This document shows positions 1-6,167 of a stretch of DNA of 8,535 nt, piece after piece; the stretch's first letter is position 1; each line of letters begins with the position of its first letter. The position numbers were made by a program, and so were the translations under genes. Source of the stretch: an uncultured Eubacterium sp. GTDB lineage: Bacteria; Bacillota; Clostridia; Peptostreptococcales; Anaerovoracaceae. The stretch lies in the NCBI GenBank assembly GCA_946614405.1, contig CAMOGZ010000052.1:1-8535 (forward strand). The letters are read 5' to 3'. The notes beneath the pieces were generated by a model that was not told the DNA's origin, searched no databases, and saw nothing but the letters and a program-made list of their open reading frames with translations.

Positions 1-341
1 CCCCTGACGGTCCCCGCCGAGGCGTACTGGCAGAGGGCGGCAAGGATGCCGTGACCCACGTTAGAGTAATAGAGCGTTTTCCCTCAGGTTACACCCTTGT
101 CCGGCTGCGGCTTGAGACAGGACGGACTCATCAGATCCGGGTCCATCTTTCTCACATCGGTCACCCCATCGTCGGGGACAATCTCTATGACGGTCTGGCG
201 CCGGAGCTTATTTCACGGCAGGCACTCCATGCCGAGAGACTTTGCTTCCGCCACCCTGTCACAAAGGAAGATCTGGACATCCGGGCACCCTGGCCCGCAG
301 ACATCGAGCATGCAATCGAACATATAAGAAAAGGAGAATAG
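1..341 (+). CDS. RluA-family 23S rRNA pseudouridine synthase, C-terminal part (5' end outside window)
   Basis: This is the 3' end of a gene read in the frame whose first full codon starts at base 3; the frame is open to the window edge. RluA-family enzymes isomerise specific uridines in rRNA or tRNA to pseudouridine. The visible part has the family's conserved C-terminal block, GRTHQIRVHLSHIGHPIVGD, followed by LYDG and then a RQALHAERLCFRHP segment, which are typical of RluD/RluC-type proteins. The catalytic HRLD motif lies upstream and is not seen. A GTG at 51 could pass for a start, but the residues before it (EGGKDAVTH) match the usual family sequence, so it is internal. The stop lies 5 nt before the next gene's ATG, which implies co-transcription. 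Which RluA subgroup it belongs to, and which uridine it modifies, cannot be decided from this fragment. Confidence 0.93.
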   Translation, partial: PDGPRRGVLAEGGKDAVTHVRVIERFPSGYTLVRLRLETGRTHQIRVHLSHIGHPIVGDNLYDGLAPELISRQALHAERLCFRHPVTKEDLDIRAPWPADIEHAIEHIRKGE

Positions 342-346
342 ATAAT

Positions 347-1276
347 ATGGGATGGTTACAGGATTACCCGAGAAAATATTATGCAAAATATGAACCAGTA
401 AAGGTGGAGAATGATCAGGGATGGTTCAGCGTCTACCGGCTTCCGGGAGATGTCTATGCCATTGCAGAACCCCAGCAGTTTCAGGAGGTCAACTTCTTTC
501 TGATCTGCGGAAGAGACCGGGCTCTGCTCCTGGATACAGGGATGGGGATCTGCCCTTCCCGGCCTTTGATCGAGGAACTCTATCCCGGCGAGATCATCAC
601 GGTAAACTGCCACTGTCATTTCGACCACGTGGGCTGCAACGCAGATTTTCAGCCGGTCTATGTCTATGATGATCCCGTGGCAAAGCGCATTGCCGCACGG
701 GGCCTGACCAAAGAAGATGTGGGTCCGGAGGTAGACGAAGATATGTTCCAGTTCGGCCCCCCGGAAGGCTTTGTGCCGGAAGAATATAAGGTAAACCCCT
801 ATCAGATCATTCCCATGGAGGATGGTCACATCTTCGACCTGGGAGACCGCAGGGTACAGGTGGTCCATACCCCGGGACACACCAATGACCACATCTGCCT
901 CTATGAGCCAGGCGCAGGGATCTTCTTCACCGGAGACCTGGCCTATCTCGGGGCCATGTACACCCATTTCGACAATGAGATCATGGGCACCGGCGACCTC
1001 ATCACCTATCGGGACACCATGAAAAAACTGGTGAGTGAGCTGCCCGAGGATACCGTGTTCTATTGCTCCCATAACGACCTGGTGATGGAATATCCGAAAT
1101 TCAAAGAGATCGCGGAAGCCTTTGATCAGGTTGTGGAGGCGGAATACCACGGCAAAGGAGCCTCCAGGAAGGAAGGCCCTGCCGCCAAGGGCCACGACTA
1201 CGGCGAGGCCGTGGAGCCGGATATCTTCGAATTCGACGGGTTCTCCATCTTCACAAAGCCCGTGGCCGCAGAATAA
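347..1276 (+). CDS. Metallo-beta-lactamase-fold metal-dependent hydrolase
   Basis: The product is 309 residues, probably cytoplasmic, with no signal peptide. The metallo-beta-lactamase fold is shown by the motif HCHFDH at 89-94 (ligands H89, H91, D93, H94), the GH pair in HTPGHTND (H178), the bridging aspartate in FTGDLAY (D197) and a late histidine in YCSHND (H242). This complete ligand set implies a working di-metal centre, most often zinc in this fold. The LLLDTG strand before the first motif is also typical. I chose the ATG at 347 because an AAGGAG Shine-Dalgarno (331-336) lies 10 nt upstream; the frame stays open further 5' but overlaps the preceding gene. The protein has a charged C-terminal extension of about 50 residues after the last ligand. 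Members of this fold include glyoxalase II-type thioesterases and lactonases; the substrate here is unknown. It sits between an rRNA modification gene and ispH-rpsA, which may only reflect operon packing. Confidence 0.9.
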   Translation: MGWLQDYPRKYYAKYEPVKVENDQGWFSVYRLPGDVYAIAEPQQFQEVNFFLICGRDRALLLDTGMGICPSRPLIEELYPGEIITVNCHCHFDHVGCNADFQPVYVYDDPVAKRIAARGLTKEDVGPEVDEDMFQFGPPEGFVPEEYKVNPYQIIPMEDGHIFDLGDRRVQVVHTPGHTNDHICLYEPGAGIFFTGDLAYLGAMYTHFDNEIMGTGDLITYRDTMKKLVSELPEDTVFYCSHNDLVMEYPKFKEIAEAFDQVVEAEYHGKGASRKEGPAAKGHDYGEAVEPDIFEFDGFSIFTKPVAAE

Positions 1277-1285
1277 GGAGGCGTC

Positions 1286-3256
1286 ATGGAAGTCATCAGA
1301 GCAGAACACAGCGGATTTTGCTTTGGGGTCCGGGCCGCCATCGACAAGACTCTGGAACAGATCCGAAAGCACCCGGAGGCCACCATTCACACCTGCGGGC
1401 AGCTGATCCACAACGCTTCCGTTACAGAAGAACTGGCACGCAAGGGCGTGGATATCATCTCCTCCCCGGAGGAGGCGTCCCCCGGAGATACTGTGATCGT
1501 ACGGTCCCACGGGGAGCCTGCGGCCTTCTACCGGGCCGCCGAAAAGTGCGGACTGAACGTGGTGGATGCCACCTGCCCATTCGTGGCGAAGATCCACAAC
1601 CTGGTGCAGGATGCATGGAGGCGGAAGAAGCACGTGGTCATCGTGGGAGACCGGACCCATCCTGAGGTCATCGGCATCAACGGCTGGTGTGAAAACGAAG
1701 CCGTCATCATACATTCCGCGGAGGAAGCACAGGCCTATCCCTATGACGAGGCTTATATCGTGTCACAGACCACCCTCAATCATCAGGTCCTGGATGATGT
1801 GGTGGCGGTCCTGAAGAAGAAAGGAGTCCGGACAGAGGTCCAGAATACCATCTGTAACGCCACCCGGGACCGGCAGCAGGCAGCTGCGGAACTGGCTGAA
1901 ACCTGCGATGCCATGGTCATTATCGGGGGCCGGAACTCTTCCAACACGAGAAAATTATTTGAAATTTGCAAAAAAAAATGTAATATAAGCATTTTTGTGG
2001 AAAATATTGCGGATTTACCGTTGAAACAATTGCAAAAATGTAATAGAATAGGAATAGCGGCGGGCGCATCGACGCCTGAACGTGATATTAAGGAGGTTAT
2101 TGCTACAATGAGTGAAAACAACATCACCAACGAAAACATTTCAATGGCAGAATTCATGGACGAGATCGATGCATCCTTGAGACTCCCACACACCGGAGAC
2201 ATCGTCAACGGCAAGGTTGACCAGGTGAACGACAATGAAGTCATCGTGAACATGGGCTGCAAAAAAGACGGAATCCTCACAGCAAACGAGGTTTCCCTGG
2301 AGGAAGGTCAGACACTGACCGACCTGTTCAAAGTAGGCGACGAGGTCCAGGCGAAGGTCATCAAGACAGATGACAGTGACGGAGGCATTCTCCTGTCCAA
2401 GAAGAGACTGGAAGTAAACGAGCACTGGAACGAGATCAACGAGGCTCTTGAGAACAAGGCTAATATCGACGTTAAGGTCGTTAAGGCTGTCAAGGGCGGA
2501 GTCATTGCCGTTTACAAGGAAGTATCCGGATTCATTCCTCTCTCTCAGCTCTCCAACAAGTACGTTGAGACTGCAGATGAATTCCTGGGTCAGGTTCTGT
2601 CCGTCAAGGTCACCAGAGTTGACCAGAGAAGAAACAGAGCCGTATTCTCTCACAAGGCAGTTCTGTCAGAAGAGAGACAGAAGCAGATCGATGAGATCTG
2701 GTCTGGTCTGAACGTCGATGATGTCGTAGAAGGTACCGTTATGAGATTTACCGATTACGGTGCATTCGTAGATTTAGGCGGAATCGATGGTCTGCTCCAC
2801 ATCTCCGAGATCTCCTGGGGTAAGCTGAAGCATCCTGATGAGGTCCTGAAGATCGGACAGAAGATCAATGTCAAGATCCTTTCCATGAATCGCGAGAAAG
2901 GAAAGATCTCTCTTGGTCTGAAGCAGACTACACCGGAACCGTGGTCCGTGATCAATGACAACTACTCCGTTGGACAGACCGTTAAGGGTACTGTTGTCCA
3001 GCTGAAGGAGTATGGTGCATTCGTAGAACTGGAACCGGGTCTGGACGGATTGGTACATATCTCTGAAGTTGCCAACAAGCGTGTTGCCAACATCGGCGAT
3101 GAGCTGACCGTCGGACAGGAAGTCAATGCGAAGATCCTGGACATCGACACCGAGAGAAAGAGAATCAGCCTGTCCATTAAGGACGCTCTTGGTGAGGACG
3201 CTCCGGAAGAAGCTCCTGTTGAAGAAGCAGAAGAAGATATTCCGGAAGAAGAATAA
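1286..3256 (+). CDS. ispH-rpsA: Bifunctional 4-hydroxy-3-methylbut-2-enyl diphosphate reductase / ribosomal protein S1 (IspH-S1 fusion)
   Basis: The product is 656 residues. Residues 1-274 are IspH (LytB), the last enzyme of the MEP isoprenoid pathway, which reduces HMBPP to IPP and DMAPP using a 4Fe-4S cluster. The three cluster cysteines are C12 (GFCFGV), C97 (DATCPF) and C190 (NTICNAT). H42, H75, H125 and E127 match the substrate-binding and catalytic positions, as do the SSN triplet at 218-220 and AGASTPE near 260. Residues 275-656 hold four S1 RNA-binding domains at about 303-373, 390-457, 477-546 and 562-632, then an acidic tail from 636. The 382-residue S1 part is the size of a free Firmicutes S1 homologue. 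The start ATG follows AAGGAGG (1275-1281) by 4 nt, and this Shine-Dalgarno overlaps the previous stop. The fusion is known in Clostridia. The reading frame is intact, but the junction also carries signals for separate S1 expression, listed below. Codon use changes at the junction, with the S1 part looking like a highly expressed gene. Confidence 0.95.
   Translation: MEVIRAEHSGFCFGVRAAIDKTLEQIRKHPEATIHTCGQLIHNASVTEELARKGVDIISSPEEASPGDTVIVRSHGEPAAFYRAAEKCGLNVVDATCPFVAKIHNLVQDAWRRKKHVVIVGDRTHPEVIGINGWCENEAVIIHSAEEAQAYPYDEAYIVSQTTLNHQVLDDVVAVLKKKGVRTEVQNTICNATRDRQQAAAELAETCDAMVIIGGRNSSNTRKLFEICKKKCNISIFVENIADLPLKQLQKCNRIGIAAGASTPERDIKEVIATMSENNITNENISMAEFMDEIDASLRLPHTGDIVNGKVDQVNDNEVIVNMGCKKDGILTANEVSLEEGQTLTDLFKVGDEVQAKVIKTDDSDGGILLSKKRLEVNEHWNEINEALENKANIDVKVVKAVKGGVIAVYKEVSGFIPLSQLSNKYVETADEFLGQVLSVKVTRVDQRRNRAVFSHKAVLSEERQKQIDEIWSGLNVDDVVEGTVMRFTDYGAFVDLGGIDGLLHISEISWGKLKHPDEVLKIGQKINVKILSMNREKGKISLGLKQTTPEPWSVINDNYSVGQTVKGTVVQLKEYGAFVELEPGLDGLVHISEVANKRVANIGDELTVGQEVNAKILDIDTERKRISLSIKDALGEDAPEEAPVEEAEEDIPEEE
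1959..1989 (+). promoter_or_regulatory. Promoter-like unit A inside ispH
   Basis: In the AT-rich part of ispH, TTGAAA at 1959-1964 is followed after 19 nt by TATAAG at 1984-1989. The spacing is longer than the optimal 17. The unit contains a run of nine A and the string TGTAATA (1979-1985), and resembles unit B about 60 bp downstream. It is weaker than unit B by spacing and could be only an echo of repeated Cys, Lys and Asn codons. Confidence 0.35.
2021..2049 (+). promoter_or_regulatory. Sigma-A type promoter-like unit B, upstream of the S1 part
   Basis: TTGAAA at 2021-2026 (one mismatch to TTGACA) is separated by exactly 17 nt from TAGAAT at 2044-2049 (one mismatch to TATAAT). It lies in the most AT-rich stretch of an otherwise GC-rich gene. 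A transcript would begin near 2056 and leave a leader of about 50 nt before the internal ATG at 2108. The position fits a private promoter for the S1 cistron. Promoter function is inferred from the match only. Confidence 0.55.
2090..2110 (+). promoter_or_regulatory. Internal Shine-Dalgarno and in-frame start for a free S1 protein
   Basis: AAGGAGG at 2090-2096 is a full-consensus Shine-Dalgarno. It lies 11 nt before ATG 2108-2110, which is codon 275 of the fusion frame. Initiation here would make a 382-residue, four-domain S1 protein beginning MSENNITNEN. The point coincides with the end of IspH homology, so the signal looks like the preserved start of a once separate rpsA gene. A ribosome site this strong inside a gene is unlikely to be neutral, although AAG GAG GTT also encodes the plausible IspH C-terminal residues KEV. 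Confidence 0.65.
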
Positions 3257-3267
3257 TCAAGCCATGG

Positions 3268-3302
3268 AAAAGGACTGTTGCAAATGCAGCAGTCCTTTTT
3301 TT
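3268..3302 (+). terminator. Rho-independent terminator of the ispH-rpsA unit, possibly bidirectional
   Basis: A 12-bp stem pairs 3270-3281 (AAGGACTGTTGC) with 3286-3297 (GCAGCAGTCCTT, from 3286), with a single G-U pair and a 4-base loop AAAT, followed by a T tract to 3302. It starts 11 nt after the rpsA stop. The hairpin also lies 23 nt beyond the stop of the convergent Tad operon. In that direction it is followed by only four T residues, so it may serve both operons but more weakly for the minus strand. Confidence 0.9.
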
Positions 3303-3324
3303 CGTGCCGGTTCTCCCCTTCTTT

Positions 3325-3852
3325 TTAGCAGCCACAGGCGTTGGCTTCATAAGCAAGGCGCTCGATCCGGTGACGGATGATCCCGATCCCGCTGCGGCCG
3401 CCCCGGAAATAATCACAGGCCTGCTCCAGATATCCCCGGTCTTTCTCCGGAACATAATCCAGAAATGCCAGGAAGATATCGCACAGGTCTTTATAGAGTT
3501 CCCGTTTGCCGGGATACTCATGGGGTATGTACAGGAGATGTCCTGTATTGTCCTTCCGGCGGATCATGAATACATCCATGGATACCCGGTATGTCCCTAT
3601 TTCGAAATATCTCCGCTCTGCCATGATCATTTCCCTCAGCAGACTCTCCATTCGCAGAAGGACTTCTGAAGCACGGTTCTCGCAGAGGACATCCGGGAAC
3701 CGGTACTCCTCTGCTTTCACATACACTGTCAGATCCTCCCCCTGGACGAAGCTCATGGGCAAAAACAGACTGCACAGCTCCATACTCAGAAGATCCATCT
3801 GATATTGATCCAGTATGCCGCCGGGAAATGTCATCCTGATATTCTCTTCCAT
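3325..3852 (-). CDS. Accessory protein at the end of the Tad operon, possibly DUF6382-like
   Basis: The product is 175 residues with no signal peptide or membrane segment, so it should be cytoplasmic. I do not recognise a catalytic motif. Its pattern of a central LTVYVKAEEY strand region, an LLRMESLLREM helix, a VSMDVFMI strand and a late LCDIFLAFLDYV helix recalls the DUF6382 domain, which in Clostridia usually precedes an FHA phosphothreonine-binding domain in Tad-linked proteins. That assignment is from memory of the pattern and is tentative. No FHA domain follows here. The ATG at 3852 is supported by GGAGGAG (3861-3867) 8 nt upstream, embedded in the last codons of the preceding gene, whose stop lies 3 nt before the ATG. 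As the last gene of the operon, ending just before the shared terminator, it is probably co-expressed with the pilus proteins. It ends in ACGC with two cysteines. It may regulate or help assemble the pilus. Confidence 0.8.
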   Translation of the reverse strand: MEENIRMTFPGGILDQYQMDLLSMELCSLFLPMSFVQGEDLTVYVKAEEYRFPDVLCENRASEVLLRMESLLREMIMAERRYFEIGTYRVSMDVFMIRRKDNTGHLLYIPHEYPGKRELYKDLCDIFLAFLDYVPEKDRGYLEQACDYFRGGRSGIGIIRHRIERLAYEANACGC

Positions 3853-3855
3853 ATG

Positions 3856-4632
3856 TTATTCTCCTCCGCACTTGCTGCATGCGCCATATCCCTTGGAGAT
3901 GGCGTCTTTCTTATTCATCTCTATATAGTAGCGGTCCACGGAATGACAGCCTGCCCTGTGATAGGCTTCCCCGCTTTCGAAAAAGCAGAACACGGGGCTT
4001 CCGATGCCGGCTTTCCCCGCCCCGCAGAGAGGACAGGCATGAAACCGGCGGCGTATGTCCTGGGACAGATAGACCTGTTGGCAATTGGCCTTGACGAAGG
4101 TACATTTGCGGCCATGGTAGCACTTGCCCCAGTTTGGAAAAACGTAGACCGGAATATAGGCGTCATCCTGCACCAGTTCATCTTTTCCTGCGGGTTCATC
4201 ATCGTGGATCGACCCGGTATAGGCTCTCCCGGTGATGGTCCCGTCGAACCGGATCTTGCTGTAAAGGCCCAGGGGATTTCTCATGGAGAAGTTTCCCCGG
4301 AACTTGTAAGTGATCAAATCATCGATCCCCGCATCGGAATACAGATACCGGTATCCCCTCGTACGTAAAGACGTAAGGTTATGATTCTCGCTCTTTGCCC
4401 TTGCGGCGGCGGAGATGGGAAGAGACGCAGGCGACTTCACAAAAGCCGCCTCCGCCATGACCCGACGCATCTCCTCCCCCGCCGCATAAGTGATGCCCTC
4501 ACAGGTTGCAATCACCGGGATGATGCTGATCAGCATAATTACTGCCAGAAGAAATACCGGGAGAATGATCGAGGCTTCCACGATGTAACTGCCCTTCTTA
4601 TTTCTCCGGCTGATACTCTTTTCTGATTTCAT
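3856..4632 (-). CDS. TadE-like pseudopilin with two C-terminal His-Cys modules
   Basis: The product is 258 residues. The N-terminus has a type IVb prepilin-like signal, RRNKKG followed by SYIVEASIILPVF. Cleavage by a prepilin peptidase after G14 would put glutamate at +5 (E19), as in Flp and TadE proteins, and a hydrophobic helix runs to about residue 41. The rest should lie outside the membrane. Residues 161-204 and 213-256 form two related 44-residue modules, each with a YHxxxC motif and a final CxxCG (repeat entries below). This gives the protein an unusual cysteine- and histidine-rich end. The ATG at 4632 has GGAG 8 nt upstream and starts 35 nt inside the preceding gene; an in-frame ATG at 4644 is an alternative with a weaker site. 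In Tad systems TadE-type proteins are minor pseudopilins needed for pilus assembly. The modules suggest metal binding or disulphide cross-linking at the cell surface, which is inference. Confidence 0.88.
   Translation of the reverse strand: MKSEKSISRRNKKGSYIVEASIILPVFLLAVIMLISIIPVIATCEGITYAAGEEMRRVMAEAAFVKSPASLPISAAARAKSENHNLTSLRTRGYRYLYSDAGIDDLITYKFRGNFSMRNPLGLYSKIRFDGTITGRAYTGSIHDDEPAGKDELVQDDAYIPVYVFPNWGKCYHGRKCTFVKANCQQVYLSQDIRRRFHACPLCGAGKAGIGSPVFCFFESGEAYHRAGCHSVDRYYIEMNKKDAISKGYGACSKCGGE
3865..3996 (-). repeat. C-terminal His-Cys module, copy 2 (residues 213-256 of the TadE-like protein)
   Basis: This is a 44-residue protein-level repeat that aligns without a gap to copy 1. Shared positions include P1, V2, F5, G9, Y12, H13, C17, V20, I33, A39, C40, C43 and G44. 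H225, C229, C252 and C255 are the likely ligand set. Copy 2 has an extra cysteine at module position 4, where copy 1 has valine. It reaches almost to the stop codon. Confidence 0.8.
4021..4152 (-). repeat. C-terminal His-Cys module, copy 1 (residues 161-204 of the TadE-like protein)
   Basis: This is the first of two tandem 44-residue modules, joined to copy 2 by an 8-residue glycine-rich linker. H173, C177, C200 and C203 occupy the same places as in copy 2. It has two further cysteines at module positions 11 and 24 that copy 2 lacks. The spacing YHx3C-x22-CxxC resembles small zinc-binding or disulphide modules found at the C-termini of some secreted Firmicutes proteins. Confidence 0.8.
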
Positions 4633-5851
4633 AATCTGCTCCATTGATCCTGAGAGTGGCCACCAGTCCTGCATTATAATCCCGCATCCGAAATCCGCCA
4701 TAATACAGATACTTCATGTTGATCTGCATCAGATCCATCATACGAAGGATCTTGGTATTCTCATCCATCATCCAGCACATGACCTGAAGATATCCTTCAT
4801 AATCTTCTCCTGAGGTATTCCCCGGGTCAATGTATCGGACTTTCTTCTGAAAGACCGGATTCTCGGATTCCTTCAGATTCTTTCCGGTGATCTCTTCCAG
4901 GTCCACTGCCCAGCTTCTGTCATCCTTACGCAGGGGCACCTTCTTTCCGTCGATGAGAAGCTTCCAGTCGTTCTGACTTTCTGCTGCCGCCCAGGCCAGA
5001 AGGATCGCCTTCTCGGTGGCCGCTGCCACAGGTCCGGGAGTGAGGATCTCCGCCGCAGCAGCGGCCTCCGCCCTGCGCTTGGGATCCTTCATCACATAGG
5101 CGAGATCCAGTGCATAGCGGACTCCGAGGATCCGGTTCCGCACCCCCTTCAGGTTGGCTTCATCACTGCTTTTGCCGCAGATCAGGTATTCGATCTCATT
5201 CTGGAAGAATGTCTGTCCCAGTTCATGATCCTGCAGATGGTCCTTATAAAAACAAAAGATATATTGATTCTCAAAAAAACGGTTGGACCCTTCCCGGATC
5301 AATCCTGAGAGACTTCCATTCTCCTGCAGGACGCGTTTCAGAGAAGACAGACTGATACTTCCGCCGGAACCCCTGGAGGGAAGCTCCGACAGCACCGACT
5401 TGTTGCCCAGTGTTCCTCCGGTCTCCCCCTCCCCAGGCCGGATGTTCTTCCGGATCCCCATCAGTTTTCCGGCAGCCTGAAGCTTTCCGGCAGCCAGGAT
5501 CTGTTTCTTCACCATTTTCACATTGCCAAGACTGTAATCATAGAGATCACATCTGGCTCCTTCATAGATGATGTACTTCTTCTCCCGGAAGCTCTGATCT
5601 GCGTAGTAGTTCAGTTTCGCCGTCACATCCCGGGGCAGACCGTAGAAGCCGAACACGCTGTAACGCTGAGCCAGATTCCGGTCATATTCCGCCAGTATAG
5701 AATCACTCCACACCAGTCCCAGTTCCCTTGCGATTCCCTTCACGGCATTCATCTTGGAAACCGCGATAAAGGAAAAGATCATCCCGATCATCGCCAGGAA
5801 AAATAACAGTATGAAAACGATGACAGATCCTTTCTTATTCTTAACGGTCAT
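4598..5851 (-). CDS. Large TadG/DUF5702-like pseudopilin
   Basis: The product is 417 residues. It begins MTVKNKKGSV, with a single hydrophobic helix at about 9-30, and continues as a long, mostly polar domain that should be outside the membrane. KKG followed by S looks like a prepilin peptidase site (after G8), but +5 is phenylalanine (F13) rather than glutamate. The segment after the helix (SDSILAEYDRNLAQRYSVFGFYG) matches the style of DUF5702 proteins of clostridial Tad clusters; the family name is given from memory. A Gly/Ser-rich stretch lies near residues 160-175. I chose the ATG at 5851 because GGGAG lies about 9 nt upstream and the prepilin-like signal then starts the protein; the frame is open 15 codons further. 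It overlaps the previous gene by 11 nt and the next by 35 nt. In Tad systems TadG-type proteins are thought to anchor or cap the pilus base; the exact role here is inferred. Confidence 0.85.
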   Translation of the reverse strand: MTVKNKKGSVIVFILLFFLAMIGMIFSFIAVSKMNAVKGIARELGLVWSDSILAEYDRNLAQRYSVFGFYGLPRDVTAKLNYYADQSFREKKYIIYEGARCDLYDYSLGNVKMVKKQILAAGKLQAAGKLMGIRKNIRPGEGETGGTLGNKSVLSELPSRGSGGSISLSSLKRVLQENGSLSGLIREGSNRFFENQYIFCFYKDHLQDHELGQTFFQNEIEYLICGKSSDEANLKGVRNRILGVRYALDLAYVMKDPKRRAEAAAAAEILTPGPVAAATEKAILLAWAAAESQNDWKLLIDGKKVPLRKDDRSWAVDLEEITGKNLKESENPVFQKKVRYIDPGNTSGEDYEGYLQVMCWMMDENTKILRMMDLMQINMKYLYYGGFRMRDYNAGLVATLRINGADYEIRKEYQPEK

Positions 5852-6167
5852 GGAACATCTCTCCCAGTCTGATCCCCTTTGCGATATTGATGACATAGGT
5901 ACGGGAATGATAGGAATGATGCATGGTCACTCCTGTGATCCCCTGCATTTTCTTGCTCGTAGAGGTACCACTTTTCTTCACGGCAAAGGTCTGTTTTCCC
6001 TGTATACTCATCTCCACAAGCTTCTGGTGACAACTTACCTGGTCATTCAGGCACTGATAGAAATACAGCAGCAGGAAGATGGTACTGAGAATGGTGAGGA
6101 TCACCAGGGGCATCACGATGCTGGCCTCCACCATCTCACTTCCCCGTTTGTTCCACAGCTTACCCAT
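5841..6167 (-). CDS. tadE: TadE-like minor pseudopilin
   Basis: The product is 108 residues. The N-terminal WNKRG followed by SEMVEASIVMPLVIL is a TadE prepilin-type signal: cleavage after G9 puts glutamate at +5 (E14), and the hydrophobic helix runs to about residue 37. The remaining 70 residues are polar and lysine-rich, with a YHSRTYVINIAKGIRLGEM end that is common in short TadE proteins. The role is that of a minor pseudopilin incorporated with Flp. The ATG at 6167 lies inside the last codons of the upstream pilin gene (8-nt overlap, ATGGGTAA). There is no convincing Shine-Dalgarno, so translation probably depends on ribosomes finishing the pilin gene. The position right after flp, followed by a large pseudopilin, is the usual order in this operon type. 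Confidence 0.87.
   Translation of the reverse strand: MGKLWNKRGSEMVEASIVMPLVILTILSTIFLLLYFYQCLNDQVSCHQKLVEMSIQGKQTFAVKKSGTSTSKKMQGITGVTMHHSYHSRTYVINIAKGIRLGEMFHDR

Noticed and set aside
356..1714. A 452-codon open frame on the minus strand opposite the MBL hydrolase and ispH.
   Set aside because: It lies entirely opposite two genes with complete catalytic motifs, its translation shows no recognisable domain, and long antisense frames are common opposite GC-rich genes. I treat it as a shadow.
2141..2653. A 170-codon minus-strand open frame opposite the S1 part.
   Set aside because: The translation is a hydrophobic-acidic mirror of S1 codons with no start signal or family resemblance.
1286..3256. 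A possible assembly or frameshift artefact joining ispH to rpsA.
   Set aside because: The frame is continuous, both halves are complete, and IspH-S1 fusions are known in Clostridia, so the fusion is taken as real.
3805..4368. A 187-codon plus-strand open frame opposite the TadE-like gene.
   Set aside because: It overlaps the convincing pseudopilin and its duplicated modules, and has no ribosome site or recognisable domain.
3856..4701. A longer version of the second TadE-like protein starting at 4701.
   Set aside because: The extra 23 residues precede the prepilin-type leader, lie deep in the upstream gene and lack a good ribosome site. ATG 4632 with GGAG upstream fits better.
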